Shown here: positions 6,742 to 11,465 of the stretch, piece after piece | How positions within the stretch are numbered: position 1 is the first letter of the stretch | Layout: every line of letters begins with the position of its first letter | From: an uncultured Clostridia bacterium | GTDB taxonomy: Bacteria; Bacillota; Clostridia; Oscillospirales; QAKW01 | Length of the DNA: 11,465 bases | Direction: 5' to 3' | Assembly: GCA_944387905.1 (NCBI GenBank) | Contig: CALXGU010000031.1 | Span: 1 to 11,465, forward strand | Made by a program: the position numbers and the translations under genes | Notes under the pieces: generated by a model | What the model saw: only the letters and a program-made list of their open reading frames with translations | Databases searched by the model: none | What the model was told of the DNA's origin: nothing

Positions 6742-6771
6742 ACCAAGTGTATGACATGCTGGTTCTTTTTT
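6742..6771 (+). terminator. Probable terminator after the first lipoprotein gene
   Basis: ACCA (6742-6745) pairs with TGGT (6760-6763), and an inner TGT (6748-6750) pairs with ACA (6754-6756) across mismatched bases. A U-rich tail TCTTTTTT follows directly (6764-6771). The stem is imperfect, but its position 28 bases after the stop and the U run fit an intrinsic terminator, perhaps a leaky one. Confidence 0.5.
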
Positions 6772-6868
6772 ATAATTAAAGATACCGATTGTCAAACTGC
6801 ACAAAAAAATAATCCAATAATATGCATGTTTTACAAAATTAAATTTTATTTGTAAAAAATTAAAAAAA

Positions 6869-6897
6869 CTGCAACATTTTGAGCTTGTTCTTACAAT
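6869..6897 (+). promoter_or_regulatory. Distal promoter of the second lipoprotein gene
   Basis: CTGCAA (6869-6874), a 17-bp spacer, and TACAAT (6892-6897). TGCAACATTTTGA (6870-6882) is identical to 4908-4920 upstream of the first paralog, and TTACAAT is also shared, so this looks like the ancestral promoter copied with the gene. If used, it gives a leader of about 290 bases. Confidence 0.5.
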
Positions 6898-7034
6898 TAT
6901 AGATGAAACAAGGGAAATACAGCAAAAACACGAAAAAAATCGAGAGAAAGAGAGGCGATCACAAAAATAATAAACATTTATGATTACAAATTATGGTAAA
7001 ACGGTGAAATCATTAGGTAAATATTAAAATTGTC

Positions 7035-7044
7035 TGAAATTTCA
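7035..7044. promoter_or_regulatory. Palindrome next to the -35 box, candidate operator
   Basis: TGAAATTTCA is a perfect 10-bp palindrome ending directly before TTGACA (7045-7050). A dimeric regulator binding here could act on the proximal promoter. It does not fit a full catabolite-response element closely enough to name one, and palindromes of this length arise by chance in AT-rich DNA. Confidence 0.3.
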
Positions 7045-7074
7045 TTGACAAACCATTGCAAAGTTATGTATAAT
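7045..7074 (+). promoter_or_regulatory. Proximal near-consensus promoter of the second lipoprotein gene
   Basis: A perfect TTGACA (7045-7050) and a perfect TATAAT (7069-7074) are separated by 18 bp. It is the best match to the sigma-A consensus in the window and has no equivalent before the first paralog. Transcription would start near 7081, giving a leader of about 115 bases. Confidence 0.85.
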
Positions 7075-7088
7075 TTATAAGGACTGTT

Positions 7089-7150
7089 AGCTGGAATTAT
7101 AATTTAATACATAAATTTGCAGCTTTCAAATCGTGGTTTTATTATAAACC
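7089..7150 (+). promoter_or_regulatory. Leader hairpins in the second lipoprotein mRNA
   Basis: AGCTG (7089-7093) pairs with CAGCT (7120-7124), with an inner AATTT (7101-7105)/AAATT (7113-7117) stem. Then GGTTT (7135-7139) pairs with AAACC (7146-7150) across 6 bases. They sit just past the proximal transcription start, where 5' stem-loops often stabilise abundant mRNAs. No ligand-binding class is recognised, and the stems are short. Confidence 0.3.
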
Positions 7151-7195
7151 GATAATCAATTGAAAATTTAAAATTTTAAAAAAAGGAGAATTGAC

Positions 7196-9034
7196 ATGAA
7201 AAAATTAAGCAGATACCTTGCGGTACTTCTTATTGTTCTCATGGTCGCTTCGCTGGCGGTTTCCTGTAAAAAGAGTCCGTCTGATGATGATGAAGCCTTT
7301 ACGGATTCCGTAGATTCCGAGGGCGGAAACACAGAGGGCGGCAGCGGAGACGGTGAAGGCGGCGGTGCCACTGGTGGCGGCGGCGGCAATACAAGCGGCG
7401 GCGGCAATACAAGCGGCGGCAACACCTCTACAGGCACCGGCGATCATAAGGAAGATCAGGGCGGTGGCGTACCTGATGACGAAAAGACATTTCACGAGGA
7501 GGGTAGCTATGCTACAGACTCTGATGGTAATGTTACCGATACCAAGACTGATGCAGAGTATGACGAGGACTATCGTTATCAGGAAAGCATCACAAACGAC
7601 AACGGCTTTATTCCTGATGAGGAACAGGGTCTTGAAAAGTCTGAGCGTCGTGCGACAGAGGCTTCAAAGTACAATTTTGACCTGAACCCTCTGATCAACC
7701 GCGACAGAAAGCAGAACAAAGAAGCAATGCCTTCGTTCAATCTTGATGACACCGGTTTCGTGCGCGCAGGCACAAAGATAGCCGATCTTAAAGGCAAGAC
7801 TGTAACTTTCTTTACAGCTGATAACTTTGCCGCATGGTCTTACCGCAATGAAAAGGGTGAGACTATCGACGAGTGGACTTGGTTTTCTAATCTTAAAAAA
7901 GAAATCGGTCTGAATGTTAAATACACAGTCAAACAGCACCAGGAATCTGTTGAGGCAGCTCTTCAGGCTATGAACACAGGTAAAGACTGTGATATCATTT
8001 ATTCAAACCACGTTGTATTCCCGTCATCACTTTGTATTTCACGCTCCATCACAGAGGTTGTCAACATAAACGACCTCGGTTCTTCACCAGGCGTATGTAA
8101 GAACACCATGGACGTTGCAAAATGGGGTAATACACTTCGTCTTATCGCTCCGATAGGCGTTGTTGACGTTATCTGGTACAACCAGACACTTACACAGGAA
8201 CTTAACCTTTCTGACCCGCATCTTATGTGGGAAAAAGGCGCTTGGAACTGGGACAGCTTCCGTAAGTATATGTTATCTGTTCCCGATACCAACAGAAACG
8301 GTGAGAAGCTTGTAGCTTTTGTTCAGTGGGTTTCAAACGCATCTTACATCTGGCCGTCAACAAACGGTACTCCCCGTATATATATCGATGCTGAAGCGGA
8401 TAAACCTACACTTATAAACAACTGGCTCAACCCCAAGACTCTTGAAGCATGGGATTTTATAACAAACGTATGTAACAATGTTAACTACGGATGTTCTTCA
8501 GAAACCTCTCCCGGCAACCAAAAAGAGCATTTGGGTCTGTATCAGGGCACGACAATAATGTCTGCTACAATGTATACTCAGGTATACCGTGATACAGAGT
8601 ATTCCAAGAATATCCAGATCAACTGGGTTCCCTATCCGAAGTCCGGTTCAGATACAGGTCAGGAGATCTGTCAGTACTATGGTTTCGGAATGCTGCTTCC
8701 GAGAACTACCAAGAACGCAAGCAATGTTGATATAGCTCTTAAGTTTATGGAACTCTGGGCAACCAGATTTACAGAGACGCTGTTTGATAATCTCTATACT
8801 TTTGAGTACTATAGCTTCAACTACATGCAGAGAAAACAGTACTTTGACTTTGTTACTGAGAACGTTGTATTCGCTCTTGCTATGAACGACTTTGACGGTT
8901 CACCGCTCCAGAGCGAGACAAAATTCTTCGATTGCTTTAAAGGTGACGCTACCTATAACGTAAAGACAGAAGCTGAAAAGGGCGCCAACTATGTAACACA
9001 GTACATTGTTGAAAGCATGAAGTTCGGTCAGTAA
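7196..9034 (+). CDS. Solute-binding-protein-like lipoprotein (second paralog, probably highly expressed)
   Basis: A 612-residue exported lipoprotein. The signal peptide is at residues 1-23, with LAVS then lipidated Cys24. An acidic patch (29-42) is followed by a Gly/Asn/Thr/Ser linker (43-92) containing GGNTS-type repeats. The conserved segment at 144-190 (QGLEKSERRATEASKYNFD onward) and the binding-protein domain at about 200-612 align with the first paralog almost without gaps. Four cysteines besides the lipidated one are shared (265, 280, 301 and 492 here). The ATG has AAAAGGAG 7 bases upstream. Codons look tuned for strong translation: many CTT, GTT, GCT and CGT, unlike the first paralog. 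With a consensus promoter before it and a perfect terminator after it, this is likely an abundant surface protein. The ligand is unknown, and no transporter permease is encoded nearby, so it may use a permease elsewhere or act as a surface binder. Confidence 0.87.
   Translation: MKKLSRYLAVLLIVLMVASLAVSCKKSPSDDDEAFTDSVDSEGGNTEGGSGDGEGGGATGGGGGNTSGGGNTSGGNTSTGTGDHKEDQGGGVPDDEKTFHEEGSYATDSDGNVTDTKTDAEYDEDYRYQESITNDNGFIPDEEQGLEKSERRATEASKYNFDLNPLINRDRKQNKEAMPSFNLDDTGFVRAGTKIADLKGKTVTFFTADNFAAWSYRNEKGETIDEWTWFSNLKKEIGLNVKYTVKQHQESVEAALQAMNTGKDCDIIYSNHVVFPSSLCISRSITEVVNINDLGSSPGVCKNTMDVAKWGNTLRLIAPIGVVDVIWYNQTLTQELNLSDPHLMWEKGAWNWDSFRKYMLSVPDTNRNGEKLVAFVQWVSNASYIWPSTNGTPRIYIDAEADKPTLINNWLNPKTLEAWDFITNVCNNVNYGCSSETSPGNQKEHLGLYQGTTIMSATMYTQVYRDTEYSKNIQINWVPYPKSGSDTGQEICQYYGFGMLLPRTTKNASNVDIALKFMELWATRFTETLFDNLYTFEYYSFNYMQRKQYFDFVTENVVFALAMNDFDGSPLQSETKFFDCFKGDATYNVKTEAEKGANYVTQYIVESMKFGQ
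7382..7426 (+). repeat. Tandem coding microrepeat of the glycine linker
   Basis: Three units of 15, 18 and 12-15 bases built on GGCGGCAATACAAGC encode GGNTS, GGGNTS and GGNTS (protein residues 63-77). Units one and two are almost identical at DNA level, while the third has diverged (AACACC). Such in-frame repeats can change copy number by slippage and so vary linker length. Confidence 0.8.
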
Positions 9035-9069
9035 TATCTTTTAACTAAGGATAATACAGAACACAATTT

Positions 9070-9107
9070 ATATCCCGCGGCATAAGCCGCGGGATATTTT
9101 TGTTTTT
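9070..9107 (+). terminator. Strong intrinsic terminator after the lipoprotein pair
   Basis: A perfect 12-bp stem: ATATCCCGCGGC (9070-9081), loop ATAA, GCCGCGGGATAT (9086-9097), followed by TTTTGTTTTT. It lies 36 bases after the stop codon at 9034 and separates the lipoprotein unit from the next promoter. Confidence 0.95.
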
Positions 9108-9123
9108 GTGATCAGACAATGCC

Positions 9124-9152
9124 TTGAAAATAGATGTAAGCTGCTGTATAAT
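9124..9152 (+). promoter_or_regulatory. Promoter of the HAD hydrolase gene
   Basis: TTGAAA (9124-9129), a 17-bp spacer, and a perfect TATAAT (9147-9152). Transcription would start near 9159, followed by GGGGGAAAG (9174-9182) and ATG 9190. This placement shows that the in-frame TTG at 9124 is a promoter element and not a start codon. Confidence 0.8.
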
Positions 9153-9189
9153 AGACTTTGAAAGTTACTTTTTGGGGGAAAGTGAAAAA

Positions 9190-9897
9190 ATGAAGGGCTT
9201 TGTTTTTGATCTGGATAATACACTTTTTGACAGATACGGGACCATAACAGAAATTATGAGGCAGGACCAAGAAAGACTGATGTCTTATATAAACCCCGCA
9301 TATGATATTGAGCATGCGATAGGTCATGTTGTACATACTGAGGCCCTTAATATAATAAACGGCTGGGAGAGCGTTTACAGCCGTCTTTTGGAAGAATGCT
9401 TTTTTAACAGATCCAACACACCGACATACCGGCAGTTTTATGACTATGTAATGTATAAATTCAATAATGTGGCAGTCGCGTTTCCCTTTACAGTAAAGCT
9501 TTTAAAGGATATAAAAAGATCAGGCAGAAAGCTGGGTATAATAACAAACGGCAGTTCTGATTTGCAGAACAGAAAGATAGATATGCTTGGTTTTAGGGAG
9601 CTGTTTGACTGTATACTGGTAGCCGGAGCCTATTCAAAACAAATGTGCGGCAGAGAGGATGACTTTGAATACTGGAAGCCCAACCGCGCCATATTTGATG
9701 AAATGTCAAAACAGCTTTCAATTGCGGCGCAGGATTTATATTATGTCGGCGATAATGCTAATAATGATGTTATCGGTTCGGCTCAGGCAGGATATGTACC
9801 GATATGGATAATATCAAAAAGCCCATGGATTTATGATAACTCACAAATGCCGATCAACAGATTTTACAGTATCGAAGGGATAAGATCACTGTTATGA
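9190..9897 (+). CDS. HAD-superfamily hydrolase
   Basis: A 235-residue haloacid-dehalogenase-like hydrolase. Motif I is FDLDNT, with nucleophile Asp7 and Asp9. Motif II is IITNG, with Thr119. The motif III lysine is Lys163 in YWKPN. Motif IV is GDNANND, with Asp188 and Asp193. An alpha-helical cap of about 80 residues follows motif I, as in subfamily I phosphatases such as YjjG-like nucleotidases or phosphoglycolate-phosphatase-like enzymes. The loop before motif III (SKQMCGREDDFEYWKP) is longer than the usual 'SEEVGVRKP' form. The start ATG 9190 is supported by GGGGGAAAG upstream. It is monocistronic as far as can be seen. The substrate is unknown; many family members dephosphorylate small sugars or nucleotides. 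Confidence 0.9.
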   Translation: MKGFVFDLDNTLFDRYGTITEIMRQDQERLMSYINPAYDIEHAIGHVVHTEALNIINGWESVYSRLLEECFFNRSNTPTYRQFYDYVMYKFNNVAVAFPFTVKLLKDIKRSGRKLGIITNGSSDLQNRKIDMLGFRELFDCILVAGAYSKQMCGREDDFEYWKPNRAIFDEMSKQLSIAAQDLYYVGDNANNDVIGSAQAGYVPIWIISKSPWIYDNSQMPINRFYSIEGIRSLL

Positions 9898-9934
9898 TGG
9901 CAATCCGGTGCAATTTTAAAAAACACTTATTTTT

Positions 9935-9964
9935 TGCAGATCGGTCTGCAGTATGATATTTTTT
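9935..9964 (+). terminator. Possible weak terminator after the HAD gene
   Basis: TGCAGA (9935-9940), loop TCGG, TCTGCA (9945-9950), with a run of six T's only at 9959-9964. The 8-base gap between stem and T run is longer than usual, so termination may be inefficient or the hairpin may serve as a leader for the next gene. The 92-base gap between the two genes shows no convincing promoter. Confidence 0.35.
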
Positions 9965-9989
9965 GATTTGTATGCTTAAAGGTGATAAA

Positions 9990-10742
9990 TTGACTGAAGA
10001 ATATATCGATAAAAGCGCCCAGCGCATGGACGAACTGAATATAAACGGCTGGAAGATCTGTCAGAATACAAAGCTTTTTCGGTTTGGGATAGACGCCGTG
10101 CTGCTGGCGGGTTTTGCGCATGTTTCCAAAACGGATAAGGTGATAGATCTCTGCAGCGGCGGCGGCATAATACCGTTTTTGTATCTTGCGCGCGGTGATC
10201 TGGAGCATATAACGGCGCTGGAGTATTTTGAGTACTTTTGTCAGCTTATGAAAAAGACTGCGGAATTTAACGGCTGCAGTGATAAAATAGATATAGTAAA
10301 CGCCGATATAAAGGCGGTGCCGGAAATATTCAGCAGATCCGGATTTGATGTGGTAACGGTCAATCCCCCGTACGAGAAAAACGGTCACGGTATAGACTGT
10401 CCCAATCCGGTCAAAAACGCGGCAAGACGAGAAACGCTGTGCGATATAGATGATATCGCGCGCGCGTCAGCGTATCTGCTCAAGCCGGGTGGAAGACTGT
10501 ATATGATCCACAGACCGGGGCGGATATGCGATGTGCTGTGCGCTTTGAGAAAAAATAAGTTAGAGCCGCGAACGCTTAAGTTTGTACAGTCCAGAGTCTA
10601 TGAAACGCCTAATTTGGTGCTTATATCTGCTGTAAAGGACGCGCCGCCGTATCTGCGTGTCGAGCAAAATCTTATAATATATAATGAAGACGGCAGCTAC
10701 ACCTTACAGAGCAGTAAAATATATGATTGCGGTGAATTATGA
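9990..10742 (+). CDS. tRNA1(Val) adenine-37 N6-methyltransferase-like protein (TrmN6/YabB)
   Basis: A 250-residue Rossmann-fold methyltransferase. The S-adenosylmethionine loop is VIDLCSGGGI (51-60), the acidic end of strand 2 is Glu78 (ITALEYF), and the catalytic NPPY is at 125-128, as in N6-adenine methylases. The N-terminal part (NGWKICQNTKLFRFGIDAVLL) matches the TrmN6/YabB group, whose E. coli member methylates A37 of tRNA1(Val). I chose TTG 9990 because AAAGGTGAT (9978-9986) precedes it. An ATG at 9972 and a TTG at 9963 lie in frame but have no ribosome binding site. It overlaps rsmI by 4 bases (ATGA), and a similar yabB-rsmI neighbourhood occurs in Bacillus. The true tRNA target in Firmicutes is less certain than in E. 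coli, so no gene symbol is given. Confidence 0.88.
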   Translation: MTEEYIDKSAQRMDELNINGWKICQNTKLFRFGIDAVLLAGFAHVSKTDKVIDLCSGGGIIPFLYLARGDLEHITALEYFEYFCQLMKKTAEFNGCSDKIDIVNADIKAVPEIFSRSGFDVVTVNPPYEKNGHGIDCPNPVKNAARRETLCDIDDIARASAYLLKPGGRLYMIHRPGRICDVLCALRKNKLEPRTLKFVQSRVYETPNLVLISAVKDAPPYLRVEQNLIIYNEDGSYTLQSSKIYDCGEL

Positions 10743-11465
10743 GAGAGTATGATTTTTATATTGTAGGAACGCCCATCGGCAATCTGGGAGATATATCCCG
10801 ACGTGCGGTAGAGACGCTCAAAAGCGTTGATTTTATTGCGGCGGAAGACACCCGCAATACTTTAAAGCTGCTCAATCATTTCGGAATAAAAAAACCGATG
10901 ATCAGTTATTTTGAACACAATAAACGCCGCCGCGGCGAGGAGATAATATCGCTTTTAAAAGAGGGCAAGACAGGAGCGCTTGTAACGGACGCCGGCATGC
11001 CGGCGATATCCGATCCGGGGCAGGAGCTTGTGGAGCAGCTGTATGAGTCGGGATTTTCCGTGACAGCGGTCCCCGGCCCGAGCGCGTTTACCGCAGCGCT
11101 TGTGCTGAGCGGGCTTGATACGTCAAGATTTATGTTTGAAGGCTTTTTGTCGACGACAAAGAAAAACCGCCAGACAAGACTGCAGATACTTCGTGAACAA
11201 ACCTGTACTCTGATTTTTTATGAGGGTCCGACAAAAATACGTGCCACCTTGGATGATCTGTACGCCGCTTTCGGAGACAGACGCGCGGCAGTGGTGCGGG
11301 AGCTGACAAAGATGTATGAGCAGGTGCTGCGCGCCAATCTCAGTGAGCATATACAGTATTTTAAAGAGAATGAGCCGCGCGGTGAATTTGTAATAGTCGT
11401 TGAGGGCAGACCCGATGTTCCTCCAGACGATGAGTTTTGGCAAAAACTCAGTATTTCTGACCATG
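10739..11465 (+). CDS. rsmI: 16S rRNA (cytidine-1402 2'-O) methyltransferase RsmI (partial)
   Basis: An open frame from ATG 10739 to the right edge, 242 complete codons without a stop. Usual proteins are about 280-290 residues, so roughly the last sixth is missing. RsmI 2'-O-methylates C1402 in the decoding centre of 16S rRNA, using S-adenosylmethionine. Tetrapyrrole-methylase-fold motifs are visible: GTPIGNLGDI (10-19), AEDTR (35-39), VTDAGMPAISDPG (82-94), VPGPSA (111-116) and FEGFL (133-137). The usual Thr in DAGTP is Met88 here, a mild variant. The start overlaps the stop of the TrmN6-like gene (ATGA 10739-10742), so the two are probably cotranslated. Confidence 0.95.
   Translation, partial: MREYDFYIVGTPIGNLGDISRRAVETLKSVDFIAAEDTRNTLKLLNHFGIKKPMISYFEHNKRRRGEEIISLLKEGKTGALVTDAGMPAISDPGQELVEQLYESGFSVTAVPGPSAFTAALVLSGLDTSRFMFEGFLSTTKKNRQTRLQILREQTCTLIFYEGPTKIRATLDDLYAAFGDRRAAVVRELTKMYEQVLRANLSEHIQYFKENEPRGEFVIVVEGRPDVPPDDEFWQKLSISDH

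Larger units (their letters stand above)
6772..7195 (+). other. Long AT-rich control region before the second lipoprotein gene
   Basis: About 420 bases without a supportable gene. It holds, in order, a promoter block matching that of the first paralog (6869-6897), a purine-rich AT stretch (6898-7034), a 10-bp palindrome (7035-7044), a second near-consensus promoter (7045-7074), two possible leader hairpins (7089-7124 and 7135-7150), and the ribosome binding site AAAAGGAG (7181-7188). The only small open frame seen is ATG 6980 with 15 codons and no ribosome binding site, which I do not call. No riboswitch class was recognised. Confidence 0.6.

Noticed and set aside
6980..7027. 15-codon leader peptide in the lipoprotein control region
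   Set aside because: There is no Shine-Dalgarno sequence before the ATG, and short frames like this are expected by chance.
7382..7426. CRISPR-like or mobile repeat
   Set aside because: The units are 15-18 bases, contiguous, in frame, and encode a glycine linker; there are no spacers.
7205..7685. Alanine- and proline-rich frames on both strands over the glycine linker
   Set aside because: They are by-products of the GGC-rich repeat in the lipoprotein gene; they have no ribosome binding sites and no family likeness.
9124..9189. N-terminal extension of the HAD protein from the in-frame TTG at 9124
   Set aside because: The TTG is the -35 box of a TTGAAA-17-TATAAT promoter, and GGGGGAAAG plus ATG 9190 gives a HAD protein that begins right at motif I, as is usual.
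11123..11464. Minus-strand open frame at the right edge
   Set aside because: It lies opposite rsmI, whose motifs are continuous through the same region on the plus strand.

Overview
The window looks like chromosomal DNA from a Gram-positive Clostridia-type bacterium, probably a gut Oscillospiraceae or a relative. The grounds are AGGAGG-like ribosome binding sites before almost every gene, GTG and TTG starts, sigma-A-type promoters (TTGACA-17-TACAAT), lipobox lipoproteins, a 159-residue RlmH, and a trmN6-like (yabB) gene overlapping rsmI as in the yabB/yabC region of Bacillus. The exact taxon cannot be read from the sequence.

Left part (1-2397, minus strand): two overlapping genes for a heterodimeric ABC exporter. 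The upstream gene is complete and carries a degenerate ATPase site. Its partner runs off the left edge. A consensus promoter and a leader of about 95 bases precede them.

Regulatory part (2417-3474): a minus-strand zinc-ribbon/sigma-region-4-like protein is divergent from a plus-strand XRE repressor. Back-to-back consensus promoters sit in a short AT-rich interval that also holds repeated operator-like words. The XRE gene overlaps an ImmA/IrrE-type metallopeptidase gene, which overlaps a Nudix (ADP-ribose pyrophosphatase-like) gene, which overlaps rlmH. The result is one compact, probably translationally coupled operon (3109-4884).

Central part (4885-9107): two tandem paralogous lipoproteins resembling extracellular solute-binding proteins, with no permease or ATPase gene beside them. 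Both have a matching promoter block, but the second has an extra leader of about 250 bases containing a second, near-perfect promoter, a glycine-rich repeat linker, and codon use that looks tuned for high expression. A perfect 12-bp hairpin terminator closes the unit.

Right part (9124-11465): a HAD-family hydrolase under its own promoter, then a TrmN6-like tRNA methyltransferase overlapping the start of rsmI, which is cut by the right edge.

The most interesting places are the divergent XRE-ImmA / zinc-ribbon module fused to a housekeeping operon, and the orphan lipoprotein pair with its diverged control regions. No tRNA, rRNA, CRISPR array, insertion sequence or transposase gene was seen.
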